From: Mongoliimonas terrestris
GTDB lineage: Bacteria; Pseudomonadota; Alphaproteobacteria; Rhizobiales; Pleomorphomonadaceae
DNA length: 64,000 nucleotides
Direction: 5' to 3'
Assembly (NCBI RefSeq): GCF_001927285.1
Contig: NZ_MSIG01000004.1
Span: 248,001 to 312,000, forward strand
The position numbers and the translations under genes are program-made. Below the pieces are notes generated by a model, which saw only the letters and a program-made list of their open reading frames with translations, did not search any database and had not been told where the DNA came from. Every line of letters begins with the position of its first letter. Position 1 is the first letter of the stretch. Of this stretch, positions 51,443 to 60,676 are shown piece by piece.

Positions 51443-53416
51443 TCATTGGAAGAGCACCGGCGCGGCTGCGTTTCCGCCGGTGGTGGCCCGCCGGATGGCC
51501 TTTGCCTCCTCGGCGAGTTCCTGTTCGCGGCGGGCGAGTTCCTCGCGCCGCCGGTTCAATTCGCGGGACAATTCCATCAGCCGCGCCACGGCGTCCTCGC
51601 CGGTTTCGGCACCGACGTTGGCCATGTCGTGCTCGATGTCGGCCGCAAGCGCCCTCAGCGACAGGCGCTCCAGCATCTGCTCGAAACAGCATTCCACGAA
51701 GGTCTGGCCCGGGTGGAACTTCAGGATGGGCAACCGCTCCCTGAGCCGATGGCCGCGCGGCAGCACGGCGCCGAAGTCGGTGCGGGTCTCGTCGCCGTGG
51801 ACCTCGTTGAGGACGAAGTAGAAGCGCCCGTCGAGCCCCTCGTAGAAGCTCGCCACCGAGGTGCCGTCAAGGTCGACGGCGATCCGGTAGAGCGCGCGCT
51901 TGAAGTCCTCCAGCGCCTGGACGCGAAACTCGGTGACGGCCAACCGCTCGATGTGGGCCTCGTAGAGGTCCGGGTACTCCACGCAGAGCCCGAGCAGGAC
52001 GCGCTCCACGGTGGCAAGTTCCGGGTCGTCCGGTGGTCGGATGTCTGCCGCGGTCGGGCCCGCAAGGGCGGTGCCTGGGGCGCCGGTGCCTTTGCCGAAC
52101 CGGCCATCGCCGCCCCGGCCTTGCCGATCATGGGCCCAGAAGAGTTCGGAAAGCTTGACCCGGAGCGCCAGCCGGTAGCGGCGCGCCACCCGGTCGTCGC
52201 GGATCTGCCGGACGAGGTCCTCCATCCGGGCTTCCAGGGCGGCCTTGCGTTCGGGCGTGTCGATGCGGGCGCCGGCCACCTCCCGGTCCCAGAGCACCTC
52301 CGACAGGGGACGGGCACGGGCGAGTTCGGCAAGGAAACCGTCGGCACCCTGGCCGCGGACGAGGTCGTCCGGGTCCTTGCCGTCGGGCAGGAAACAGAAG
52401 TTGAACGAGAGGCCGGATTTCAGAAGCGGCAGGATGCGGTCGATCGCCCGGTGCGCGGCCGAAACGCCCGCCTTGTCGCCGTCGAAGCAGATCACCGGTT
52501 CTGGGGCGAAGCGCCAGAGCCGCTGGACGTGATCCTCCGTGAAGGCGGTGCCGAGGGCGGCCACCACGTTGCGGATGCCGGCCTGCCAGACGGCGATCAC
52601 GTCCATGTAGCCTTCCGTCACCGTGATGGTGCCGGACTTGTGCGCCGCCTCCCGCCCCCGGTGGGCGTTGAAGAGCATGGTGCCCTTGCTGAAGACGGGC
52701 GTCTCCGGCGAATTCAGGTATTTCGGCTGCTGGTCCGCGTCGAGTACGCGGCCGCCGAAGGCCACCACGCGGCCGCGCTCGTCGTGGATGGGAATCATCA
52801 CCCGGCCGCGGAACCAGTCGTAGGTGGGCCGGCCGTCCTCCGGCTTGCGCAGGAGCCCGGCGGCGAGCGCGACCTCCTCGCTGACGCCGTTCTGGACGAG
52901 GTGGCGCTTCAGGGCGTCGCGCTCGTCCGGCGCCCAGCCGATGCGGAAGTCGGCGACCGTTTTCGGGGTGAGGCTGCGCCGGGTGAGATAGTCGCGTGCG
53001 GGGCGGCCTTCCGGCGCGCGCAGCCGCGCCTCGAAGAATTTGGCGGCGATCTCGACCGCGCCGATCAGGTCCACCCGCACCGCCTCGCGCTCCCGGTCGC
53101 GCGGGTCGGGCCGGGGGAGGGCGACGCCGGCGGTCTCGGCCAGGCGCTCCACCGCTTCGGGAAAACTCAGGCCCTCGGTCTCGGTGAGGAACTTGAAATG
53201 GTCGCCGGAGGCGCCGCAGCCGAAGCAGTGGTAGATGCCGCGGCGGTCGTCGCAGTGGAAGGACGGGCTCTTCTCGTTGTGGAAGGGGCAGCAGGCCCAG
53301 AAGTCGCCCTTGGCCGGCTGGCTCTTCCGCTTGTCCCAGGTGACCTTGCGGGCGACCACCTCCGAGATGGGCAGGCGGTTGCGGATGTCGTCGAGGATGC
53401 TGGGTGGGAAGCGCAT
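51443..53416 (-). CDS. dnaG: DNA primase DnaG
   Basis: 657 residues: N-terminal CHC2 zinc finger (CCPFHNEKSPSF...YHCFGCGASGD), Toprim domain with TVTEGYMDVIA and CFDGDKAGVSAA, and a C-terminal DnaB-helicase-interacting region ending in a coiled coil (ELSRELNRRREELARREQELAEEAK). Makes RNA primers for replication. Full length; start MRFPPSILDDIRNRLPI is standard. Confidence 0.98.
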   Translation of the reverse strand: MRFPPSILDDIRNRLPISEVVARKVTWDKRKSQPAKGDFWACCPFHNEKSPSFHCDDRRGIYHCFGCGASGDHFKFLTETEGLSFPEAVERLAETAGVALPRPDPRDREREAVRVDLIGAVEIAAKFFEARLRAPEGRPARDYLTRRSLTPKTVADFRIGWAPDERDALKRHLVQNGVSEEVALAAGLLRKPEDGRPTYDWFRGRVMIPIHDERGRVVAFGGRVLDADQQPKYLNSPETPVFSKGTMLFNAHRGREAAHKSGTITVTEGYMDVIAVWQAGIRNVVAALGTAFTEDHVQRLWRFAPEPVICFDGDKAGVSAAHRAIDRILPLLKSGLSFNFCFLPDGKDPDDLVRGQGADGFLAELARARPLSEVLWDREVAGARIDTPERKAALEARMEDLVRQIRDDRVARRYRLALRVKLSELFWAHDRQGRGGDGRFGKGTGAPGTALAGPTAADIRPPDDPELATVERVLLGLCVEYPDLYEAHIERLAVTEFRVQALEDFKRALYRIAVDLDGTSVASFYEGLDGRFYFVLNEVHGDETRTDFGAVLPRGHRLRERLPILKFHPGQTFVECCFEQMLERLSLRALAADIEHDMANVGAETGEDAVARLMELSRELNRRREELARREQELAEEAKAIRRATTGGNAAAPVLFQ

Positions 53417-53499
53417 GAGAAGACACTAGTGGATCGGCCGTGCCGAATGAAGGCTCCCGCGCCCGTCGTCCCCGCTGACCACCGGCGGCGGCGACAGAA

Positions 53500-54444
53500 T
53501 CAGGCCAAGGCGGCGGCGAGACGCCGGCGAACGGCCGGGTCGCCGAGCGCCTGCGCGAGCATGTCCGGATCGGCGGCCAGCCGCTCCACGGCCACCCACC
53601 GGTTCCAGGCGGCGGCCGGCGACCAGCCGGGTTCGCCGACGGCCGCGGCCGGCAGCCGGTAGTGAAGCACGGGACGGCGGCCGATCTTCTCGGTGGGAAG
53701 GGCCGCGCGGACCCGCTCCGGGTCCAGGTGGAGGAGGAGCGGGAGGAGGTCGAGGTCGCGCCGGCGGGTGGGGTTGTGGCGCACATAGTCGGCTAGAAGC
53801 GTCGCGGCATCCGGCCGGTAGGCCGGGTCGAGCACGAGGGCCTCGTAGGCGGGCGGAAACGGCGGGCGGGGGTCGAACCAGCCGGCCGGTCCGGCGCTTG
53901 CCCGCAAAGGCTCGGCGAGGATCAGATAGGCCCTCAGATAGGCCAGGATGGTGGTGGCGTCCGTCTGCGGCGGGTCGACGTTGAAGTGGAGGCCGTACGA
54001 GGCCGGTCCGACCGGGCGGGCACCGGCGGCCGCAAGGGCCCGGACGGCACGGTCCACGTCGGCCAGCCGGTCGAGGTCGAGCGGGCGGGTGACGAGTTCG
54101 CGCGGGACGATCCGGCTTGCCGCGTGGCCGAGGAGCGCGCCGATTCCGGGCGAGAGCCGCCCCTGCGGGGTGCCGGGATGCCGGGCAGGATGGGAAAGCC
54201 TCAGGTCGAGCTCCACGACAAGGTCGCCGATGTCGCTCCCGACAATGTGGAAGGCGTGCGGATCCTCCGCGGTCACCGTGCCACCGAGCGCGGCCACCAG
54301 GGCGTCAGCCGCGGCGGCAGCCGACAGGCGGCCGAACTCCACCTCGACGCCCACGCGGCGCGGGGTGCCGTCGGCCTTGCGAAGGCGCGGCGGCAGGGCA
54401 TAGGCGGGCTCATGTCGAATCGAAGAGGCGATCTGGACTGTCAT
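53500..54444 (-). CDS. Amidoligase family protein
   Basis: 314 residues. RRVGVEVEFGRLS near the start, DIGDLVVELDLRL, LLGHAASRIVPRELVTRPL and ASYGLHFNVDPPQTDATTILAYLRAYLIL match the COOH-NH2 ligase (amidoligase_2, PF12224) superfamily related to glutamate-cysteine ligase and glutamine synthetase. It probably couples an amino group to a gamma-carboxyl with ATP. The metal-binding Glu residues (EVEFG) are present. No GATase/peptidase partner gene is adjacent, unlike the pairs I know of. Start at MTVQIASSIR (54444). Confidence 0.83.
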   Translation of the reverse strand: MTVQIASSIRHEPAYALPPRLRKADGTPRRVGVEVEFGRLSAAAAADALVAALGGTVTAEDPHAFHIVGSDIGDLVVELDLRLSHPARHPGTPQGRLSPGIGALLGHAASRIVPRELVTRPLDLDRLADVDRAVRALAAAGARPVGPASYGLHFNVDPPQTDATTILAYLRAYLILAEPLRASAGPAGWFDPRPPFPPAYEALVLDPAYRPDAATLLADYVRHNPTRRRDLDLLPLLLHLDPERVRAALPTEKIGRRPVLHYRLPAAAVGEPGWSPAAAWNRWVAVERLAADPDMLAQALGDPAVRRRLAAALA

Positions 54445-54710
54445 CACGTCTTGGAGCGGCTTCCACCGTGCGCGGCAGATACGTCCGGTGACCGCCGCGC
54501 GCGCTCTCCGGTGCCCCATGGCGCTTTCGCGACATCCCCGCACTATAAATCGGCGCCGGTGCCGAGCCTTTCAAGAGCGCGGCCGTGGCTGGGTGCCGGG
54601 CAGAGAAAAGAGCGGGCTGGACAGCGTTAGCGCGACCTTTGCTTGATCCAGCACAAGGCGGTCGGCGCTCAACCCATGAAGATTGGAAGATGCATTCCAG
54701 GGAGGGTCTG

Positions 54711-55211
54711 ATGAGGGAAGATCTGGTCGCCAGCCTGCGGCTTCTTGCCCGGGCCGAGTCCGTCGTCGCGGCCGTGCAACTGCGGCGCTCCGGGCGGCGT
54801 CTGATGCTGGCCGGAGCGGCGGCGATAGCCGGCGTCGCCGGATGCGGCCTCATGCTGATGGCGGCTTATCTGCGCCTCGCCCCGGTTCTCGGAGCCGATG
54901 GGGCTGCGGCGGCGGTCGGCGCGGCGACGCTCGCCGTCTCGGCGCTCCTCGCCGGGATGGCGGCACGCTCCCGGCCTCCGGAGGGCGAGATGCTGGCGAC
55001 AGAGATGCGCGACGCGGCGCTTGCCAAAGTGGAGGCCGACGCGCGCGCCCTGATGGCCGACGTGGGCGGATTGGCGGACAGCGTGCGGCTGTTCCGCCAG
55101 CGGCCCGCCGGTTCTGTCCAGGAGGCGCTCGACAGCGTGCTGCCGCACCTCGTGGTGCCGCTCGCGCGGTTGCTGCTGCGCCATCTGCGCAAGACGCCCG
55201 CTGCGGATTGA
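54711..55211 (+). CDS. Two-helix inner membrane protein, holin-X-like arrangement
   Basis: 166 residues: a short amphipathic N-terminus, two transmembrane helices (about 31-57 and 63-85) with a tight turn, then a soluble helical tail (95-150). The layout resembles the phage-holin-like membrane proteins (holin-X/PspC-neighbour type) found singly in proteobacteria; this is a topology match, not a sequence identification. GGGAGGG 5 bases before the ATG supports the start. Ends tail to tail with the next gene over a strong hairpin. Confidence 0.75.
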   Translation: MREDLVASLRLLARAESVVAAVQLRRSGRRLMLAGAAAIAGVAGCGLMLMAAYLRLAPVLGADGAAAAVGAATLAVSALLAGMAARSRPPEGEMLATEMRDAALAKVEADARALMADVGGLADSVRLFRQRPAGSVQEALDSVLPHLVVPLARLLLRHLRKTPAAD

Positions 55212-55214
55212 AGA

Positions 55215-55247
55215 CACGCCGGCCCGGTCGGGGACCGGACCGGCGTG
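55215..55247. terminator. 15-bp hairpin between convergent genes
   Basis: Arms 55215-55229 and 55233-55247 pair with one mismatch, loop GGG, exactly filling the gap between the membrane-protein stop and the next gene's stop. No T run; probably a shared factor-dependent or structural terminator. Confidence 0.6.
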
Positions 55248-55250
55248 CCA

Positions 55251-55520
55251 TCACCTCGGTGCCGTGTGGTGGACGGCAACGAAATGATGAAGCGCCAAGA
55301 ACAACTTCGCCACGTGTTCGCGGTCACCCGCATCAAGGGCGGCGCGGATGTCGTCCTTAATCATGGTGCGGATCGCCTCGTAGCCGTTCGCCTCGTCGAG
55401 CAGGTACTGGCCAAGTACCGCGGCGGCGATCTCGGTGGCATTCTCATGCTCGGCGATCGCGGCGATCTCTTCCTCGGTGAGGTCGGAGAACCCGACGATG
55501 TCGTCCCGCGTGATGTTCAT
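55251..55520 (-). CDS. Conserved small hypothetical protein
   Basis: 89 residues, soluble and largely helical; FSDLTEEEIAAIAEHENATEIAAAVLGQYLLDEANGYEAIR is a pattern I have seen in many unnamed Rhizobiales proteins. Ends with His-rich LALHHFVAVHH. Function unknown. GGAGG 9 bases before the ATG at 55520. Monocistronic as far as can be seen. Confidence 0.82.
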   Translation of the reverse strand: MNITRDDIVGFSDLTEEEIAAIAEHENATEIAAAVLGQYLLDEANGYEAIRTMIKDDIRAALDAGDREHVAKLFLALHHFVAVHHTAPR

Positions 55521-55666
55521 GGCTCTGTCCTCCGCCCACGGTTCTCCGGGGAGGACCGTCATAAGCGAGCCGTTATGCCATACTTATATCTGTCAGCTTT
55601 GGCATGAATCAAGGTGGAAACACCAATACAAGTATTCCCCTTGCCGAATATCCTCGATGATATCGA

Positions 55667-56017
55667 TTACTGCTCGATCACCGGCGGTTCAGCCTGGGGA
55701 TCTTGCGGCACGGCGGACGGCGGGATCACCGGCGTGGTGCCAGGCGTCGGATCCGGAGCGGGTGCCGTGATGTCGGGATCGATGCCGGTCGGCGGGCTGA
55801 TCACGCCGCCGGTGGCACCCAACTGTTCGCTGAGGGTGTCGCACGTCTGCGGCTCGCCGGTGGCCTCGTCGGCGCACGCCTGTTCGGGCGGAGCCGGGAT
55901 GGTGTTGGGGTCGTCGAGAGCCGGAGGCGCCGCGTCCGGCGTCTGGGCGGCAGCCACGCCGGCGGACGACAGAAGGCCGAGGGCCAGCAATGCCGGAACG
56001 AGAAGAGGTGTCGTCAT
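55667..56017 (-). CDS. Secreted Pro/Asp-rich small protein
   Basis: 116 residues: signal peptide (1-24, VAAAQ) and a low-complexity tail rich in Pro, Asp, Ala and Thr with two cysteines (CADEATGEPQTC). Likely periplasmic and disordered; no family recognised. AAGGAG lies 8 bases before the ATG at 56017. The frame ends within the 146-base gap before the 89-aa gene; nothing else in the gap. Confidence 0.78.
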   Translation of the reverse strand: MTTPLLVPALLALGLLSSAGVAAAQTPDAAPPALDDPNTIPAPPEQACADEATGEPQTCDTLSEQLGATGGVISPPTGIDPDITAPAPDPTPGTTPVIPPSAVPQDPQAEPPVIEQ

Positions 56018-56113
56018 GCGCGTGTCTCCTTGGCTCACCCCATCCCTTGGAAGGAAATGAGCGGGAGCCTGCACGCGTTCCCGTGAAAGTCGGTCGGGGG
56101 CCGGACGTCGCGA

Positions 56114-56830
56114 TCAGCCGTCGGTGTCGAACACGATGTCCTTGAGGCTCGCTTCCTCGCCGGCCCGGTAGTCGAGGTCCGCCTCGATGTGGTCGATGTG
56201 ATGGTGCATCAGGTCGGCGGCGGTGACGCCGTCGCGGCGGCGGAGGGCGTCGACGATGGAGCGGTGCTCGTCGCGCCCGCAACTCGACACGGTGGTGCGG
56301 CCATAAAGGGCGATCACCAGCGACGACCGGGAGATCAGTTCCTTCAGGAAGCGGGTGAGGAGGTCGTTGCCGGCGACCGTGGCGATCTTCAGGTGGAGAT
56401 CGCCCGACGCGCGGATCTCGGCCCGCCGGGCACTCGGCCCGCGCGCCGCGCCCAGCGTCGCCTCGTCGCGAAGGTGCGCGTCGAGGAGCGCGAGGTCGGC
56501 GGCGGTCGCCCGGGTGGCGGCGGCGGCGGCAAGGCCGGGCTCCACCAGGCGGCGTGCGTGGAACACCTGCCGGGCTTCCTCGGGCGTCGGCCGGGACACG
56601 TAGGCGCCGCGGTTGCGCTCCAGCGTAACCACGCCGTCGAAGGCAAGGCCCTGGAGGGCCGCGCGCACCACGGTCCGGCTCGCCTTGAAGAGAGTGCCGA
56701 CCTCGTCCTCCACCAGCTTGGTGCCGGGGGCGAGACGGTGGTCCACGATGGCGTCGTGCAGCGCTTCGCGAATGACGGCCGCGCGGTCGCCGACCTTCTG
56801 AGACACTCCGTCGTCCTGGATATCGTCCAT
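56114..56830 (-). CDS. GntR family regulator with FCD domain
   Basis: 238 residues: winged HTH (RAAVIREALHDAIVDHRLAPGTKLVEDEVGTLFKASRTVVRAAL, about 15-75) and FCD domain (95-225) with metal-ligand pattern Asp...His...His...His (ASGDLHLKIA, DEHRSIVDAL, MHHHID). Divergent from the ABC transporter operon 277 bases away, so it most likely controls it. Start at MDDIQDDGV. Confidence 0.93.
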   Translation of the reverse strand: MDDIQDDGVSQKVGDRAAVIREALHDAIVDHRLAPGTKLVEDEVGTLFKASRTVVRAALQGLAFDGVVTLERNRGAYVSRPTPEEARQVFHARRLVEPGLAAAAATRATAADLALLDAHLRDEATLGAARGPSARRAEIRASGDLHLKIATVAGNDLLTRFLKELISRSSLVIALYGRTTVSSCGRDEHRSIVDALRRRDGVTAADLMHHHIDHIEADLDYRAGEEASLKDIVFDTDG

Positions 56831-57106
56831 CGCCACGCCAGGCGCCCCCGCCACCGCATCCTTTCATGGATAGCGCGGGGCCGGGCAAGGGCCAAGCCCA
56901 TTCCAAAGGCACCATGCGGCCGCTGTTTGTATACAATCTGGCGTCAAATTGAACTCGGTTAGCTGAAAATTAAGGCGCCCTGGTTGGTAGCCCCTTTGGG
57001 AGGTGGCCGCACGCCACACGGAAAACGCCGCGAAACCGGCCGATCTTCGAGGACGGGGGATTTGGCACGGCGGTTGCTGAACGGGGAGCAGCAACGAGGA
57101 TCGCCC
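56831..57106. promoter_or_regulatory. Divergent regulator/importer control region
   Basis: 276 bases between the FCD regulator and the ABC importer. Around 56928-56945 the motif TTGTATACAA (centre 56933) is a near-perfect short palindrome and typical of GntR/FCD operators (consensus TNGTNNNACNA); it lies about 100 bases before the regulator start and 165 before the importer start. Confidence 0.5.
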
Positions 57107-58189
57107 ATGTCCAAGGCCGCCGCCGTCGAACTTGCCGCCGTCACCAAGCGCTATGGGACCTCGGTCGCGGTCGACCGGATCAGCCTGAAGATCAAGGCCG
57201 GCACCTATTGTTGCCTGCTCGGTCCCTCCGGCTGCGGCAAGACCTCGACCCTGCGGATGATCGCCGGCCACGAGACCGTGTCGGACGGCGACATCCGGCT
57301 TGGCGACACGGTGGTGAACGACCTGCCGCCCGCCCGGCGCGGCACAGCCATGATGTTCCAGTCCTACGCGCTCTTCCCGCACCTCGACCTCGTCGACAAC
57401 GTGGCCTTCTCGCTGAAGATGAAGGGCGTGGCGCGCGAGGAGCGGCGCGAGAAGGCGCTCGCCATGCTGGGTTTGATGGAGATGACGCCCTACGCTTCGC
57501 GCCGGCCGGCGCAGCTTTCCGGCGGGCAGCAGCAGCGGGTGGCGCTCGCCCGCGCGCTCATCACCGACCCGCAGGCGCTGCTCCTCGACGAACCGCTGTC
57601 GGCGCTCGATCCCTTCCTGAAGATCCGCATGCGGGCCGAGTTGAAGCGGCTGCAGGCGAGTCTCGGCATCACCTTCATCCACGTCACCCACAGCCAGGAG
57701 GAGGCGATGGCGCTTGCCGACCTCGCCGTGGTGATGAACGGCGGGCGCATCGAGCAGGCCGCCCACCCGCGCGACCTCTTCAATCGGCCGGCGACGCCCT
57801 TCGTGGCGCGCTTCCTCGGCGACCACAACGTGATCGAGGGCCGGGTGGCCGCGGTCGCGGACGGCCTGGTGCGCTTCGAGGTGCCGGGCGGCCCGACGCT
57901 CACGGCCCCGGCGATCGCCGGCACGGAGGCGGGCGCGCCGATCGCCGTCGCCGTGCGGACGGACAAGATCCGCCTCGGCGCCGCGCCGGACGGGCTCGGC
58001 TTCACCGGCCTCGTCTCCAACGTGGAGTATCGCGGATCCACCGTGCAGGTGGCCTTCGCCGTGCCGGGCATCGACGACTTCGCCGTCTCCCTCGACGAGG
58101 CGGACTTCTACCGCGCGCCGCTCGCCCTTGGCGATGCCGTGCCGCTGGTCTGGGCGCCGGAGCACGTGCACGTGCTCGGACATGCGTGA
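57107..58189 (+). CDS. ABC transporter ATP-binding protein, PotA/Ugp-type
   Basis: 360 residues: Walker A GPSGCGKTS (39-47), signature LSGGQQQRVALARA, Walker B LLLDEPLSALDPFLK, H-loop HVTHSQEEAMALAD and a TOBE domain at the end (IAVAVRTDKIRLG). Type-I importer ATPase of the polyamine/iron/opine family (COG3842). First gene of the importer operon; GAGGAT 5-8 bases before the ATG. Confidence 0.94.
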   Translation: MSKAAAVELAAVTKRYGTSVAVDRISLKIKAGTYCCLLGPSGCGKTSTLRMIAGHETVSDGDIRLGDTVVNDLPPARRGTAMMFQSYALFPHLDLVDNVAFSLKMKGVAREERREKALAMLGLMEMTPYASRRPAQLSGGQQQRVALARALITDPQALLLDEPLSALDPFLKIRMRAELKRLQASLGITFIHVTHSQEEAMALADLAVVMNGGRIEQAAHPRDLFNRPATPFVARFLGDHNVIEGRVAAVADGLVRFEVPGGPTLTAPAIAGTEAGAPIAVAVRTDKIRLGAAPDGLGFTGLVSNVEYRGSTVQVAFAVPGIDDFAVSLDEADFYRAPLALGDAVPLVWAPEHVHVLGHA

Positions 58190-58317
58190 AGCGTGGCGGT
58201 GGCCGCTCGGCCGCCGTGGGACTGTCCGGCGCGGGTCTCCTGCCCCGACGGACGTGGTGAGGGGGTCTGTCGCCCGACCGGGCGCGTGACCGGGTTCAAT
58301 GAGAATTGGGGACAGAA

Positions 58318-59619
58318 ATGACCGAGAGCATCAAGACTGACACCGCCGCGGGCGTCTCCCGCCGCAGCCTGCTGAAGGGCGGCGCCGCCGCCGTCGGCCT
58401 CGCCGCCGGTTCGGGCGCGATCACGGGCTTCCCGACCATCTGGGCGCAGAACATCAAGGACGTGACGCTGCGCCAGATGGGCACCGGCGTGTCGAACATC
58501 AACGCCATCGCGGAGAAGTGCAAGGAAGACCTCGGCTTCACCTTGCAGATGACGGCGCTCGACAGCGACGCCGTCACCCAGCGCGCCGTGACGCAGCCGG
58601 ACAGCTACGACATCGCCGACATCGAGTACTGGATCTGCAAGAAGGTCTTCCCGGCCGGCGTGATGCAGCCGCTCGACGTCTCCAAGATGAAGTATTTCGA
58701 CAAGCTCGTGCCGCTGTTCGTCACCGGCAAGCTGACGCCGGAGAGCGCCATCGCCCAGGGCACGGCCCCGCACACGGTGGGCTTCGTGACGGGTCAGGAC
58801 TCGGTGGAGTTCGCCAAGGAGCCGACCAACTGGCTCACCATGATCCCGACCATCTACAACGCCGACACCCTCGGTATCCGCCCGGACCTCGTCGGCCGGC
58901 CGATCACCAAGTGGGCCGACATCCTCGACCCGGCCTTCAAGGGCAAGACCTCGATCCTCAACATTCCGTCGATCGGCATCATGGATGCCGCGATGATCTG
59001 CGAGAGCGCCGGGATCGCCAAGTATGCCGACAAGGGCAACATGACCAAGGAAGAGATCGACACCACGATCAACTTCCTGATCGAGACCAAGAAGGCGGGC
59101 CAGTTCCGCGCCTTCTGGAAGTCCTTCGACGAGAGCGTGAACCTGATGGCCTCCGGCGAGGTCATCATCCAGTCCATGTGGTCGCCGGCCGTCGCCGCCG
59201 TGCGCTCCAAGGGCATCCCGTGCGTCTACCAGCCGCTCGAGGAAGGCTACCGTTCGTGGGGCGGCGGTCTCGGCATCGCCAAGGGCCTGTCGGGCCTCGA
59301 ACTTGATGCCGCCTACGAGTACATCAACTGGTACATGTCCGGCTGGGTCGGCGCCTACCTCAACCGCCAGGGCTACTATTCGGCCTGCCTCGACACCGCC
59401 AAAGCCTTCATGGAGCCTTACGAGTGGGCCTTCTGGATGGAAGGCAAGCCGGCCGAGAAGGACATCCTCTCGCCGGAGGGCAAGGTGATGGAGAAGGCCG
59501 GCTCCGTGCGCGACGGCGGCTCGTTCTACGAGCGCATGGGCAAGGTCGCCTGCTGGAACTCGGTGATGGACGAGGACCGCTACATGGTCCGCAAGTGGAA
59601 CGAGTTCATCGCGGCGTGA
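58318..59619 (+). CDS. ABC transporter substrate-binding protein, PotD-like, Tat-exported
   Basis: 433 residues. A twin-arginine signal (VSRRSLLKGGAAAVGLAAGSG, 13-33) is followed by an SBP_bac_8/PotD fold (SYDIADIEYWICKKVFPAGVMQPLDVSKM, GPSR-like KTSILNIPSIGIMDAAM; key segments DIADIEYW and MWSPAVAAV). Exported folded, it binds a small cationic or nitrogen-rich solute; polyamines, opines and similar compounds are possible. GGGGAC precedes the ATG. Confidence 0.93.
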   Translation: MTESIKTDTAAGVSRRSLLKGGAAAVGLAAGSGAITGFPTIWAQNIKDVTLRQMGTGVSNINAIAEKCKEDLGFTLQMTALDSDAVTQRAVTQPDSYDIADIEYWICKKVFPAGVMQPLDVSKMKYFDKLVPLFVTGKLTPESAIAQGTAPHTVGFVTGQDSVEFAKEPTNWLTMIPTIYNADTLGIRPDLVGRPITKWADILDPAFKGKTSILNIPSIGIMDAAMICESAGIAKYADKGNMTKEEIDTTINFLIETKKAGQFRAFWKSFDESVNLMASGEVIIQSMWSPAVAAVRSKGIPCVYQPLEEGYRSWGGGLGIAKGLSGLELDAAYEYINWYMSGWVGAYLNRQGYYSACLDTAKAFMEPYEWAFWMEGKPAEKDILSPEGKVMEKAGSVRDGGSFYERMGKVACWNSVMDEDRYMVRKWNEFIAA

Positions 59620-59657
59620 TGGCGGTGGGGGGCGGTCGTCGATCGTGGCGGTTCCTC

Positions 59658-59772
59658 CCCCCACCCTGACCCTCCCCCTCAAGGGGGGAGGGGACGGCCG
59701 GCGGTTCAGGCGCTGCCCCGTCCAAGCTTGCGAGACTCCCTCCCCCCTCGAGGGGGAGGGCCGGGGTGGGGG
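59658..59772. repeat. Large intergenic palindrome
   Basis: Outer arms of 23 bases (59658-59680 and 59750-59772) match in 21 positions, and inner arms AGGGGGGAGGG/CCCTCCCCCCT (59682-59692 and 59738-59748) pair perfectly, leaving a 45-base central loop. It lies between the binding-protein and permease genes of one operon. Such C/G-run palindromes are a common type of dispersed alphaproteobacterial intergenic repeat. Confidence 0.8.
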
Positions 59773-59816
59773 TGACCCTCCGCCCACACCCAAGCCCCAG
59801 CCCGGACTCCCGCCCC

Positions 59817-60671
59817 ATGACCTTCGCCCACCGCGTCGCGCCCTACCTGCAGGCCCTGCCGCTGACGCTGATCCTCGGCGTCTTCCTAGTGGTGCCGATC
59901 GCCGTGATCGTCATGGTGTCCTTCTGGGACTATGATTCCATCCGCATCTACCCGGACTTCGTGACGTTCAACTACGAGGAGACGCTGTTCTCCTTCGTCA
60001 CCTGGAAGACCTATCTCAACACCTTGAAGTTCACCTTCATCGTGTGGGCGATCACGCTGTTCGTCGGGTTCTGGGTGGCCTATTTCCTCGCCTTCCATGT
60101 GCGGACGGCCACCATGCAGACGGTGCTCTTCCTCGTCTGCACCGTGCCTTTCCTCACCTCCAACATCATCCGCATGATCTCCTGGATCCCGTTCCTCGGT
60201 CGCAACGGGCTCCTCAACACCGCCCTGGTGGATGCCGGGATCGTGCCGGCGCCGTTGGAATTCCTGCTCTTTTCCGAGTTCGCCGTGGTGCTCGCCATGG
60301 TGCACCTCTACACGCTCTTCATGGTGACGCCGATCTTCAACACGCTGATGCGCATCGACCGCGCCCTGATCGAGGCGGCGCGGGACGCGGGCGCCAGCGG
60401 CTTCCAGATCCTCACCAACGTCATCCTGCCGCTCGCCAAGCCGGGCATCGCCATCGGGTCCATCTTCGTGGTGACCCTCGTGATGGGCGACTTCATCACC
60501 GTGCGCTTCATGTCCGGCGGCCAGTCGGCCTCGGTCGGGCTGATGATGGCCAACCAGATCTCGCTGCTGCAATACCCGGCCGCGGCGGCGAACGCGGTGG
60601 TTCTGCTCGTCGTCGTCCTGATGATCGTCGCCGCCATCGTGCGCGTCGTCGACATCCGCAAGGAGCTCTGA
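59817..60671 (+). CDS. ABC transporter permease, PotB-type
   Basis: 284 residues, six transmembrane helices, with the EAA loop EAARDAGASGFQILTNVILPLAKPG that contacts the ATPase. Inner-membrane channel half. The ATG at 59817 has no Shine-Dalgarno sequence; the palindrome ends 44 bases upstream, so its insertion or expansion may have changed the leader. Translation may rely on coupling. Confidence 0.93.
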   Translation: MTFAHRVAPYLQALPLTLILGVFLVVPIAVIVMVSFWDYDSIRIYPDFVTFNYEETLFSFVTWKTYLNTLKFTFIVWAITLFVGFWVAYFLAFHVRTATMQTVLFLVCTVPFLTSNIIRMISWIPFLGRNGLLNTALVDAGIVPAPLEFLLFSEFAVVLAMVHLYTLFMVTPIFNTLMRIDRALIEAARDAGASGFQILTNVILPLAKPGIAIGSIFVVTLVMGDFITVRFMSGGQSASVGLMMANQISLLQYPAAAANAVVLLVVVLMIVAAIVRVVDIRKEL

Positions 60672-60676
60672 CGCCC

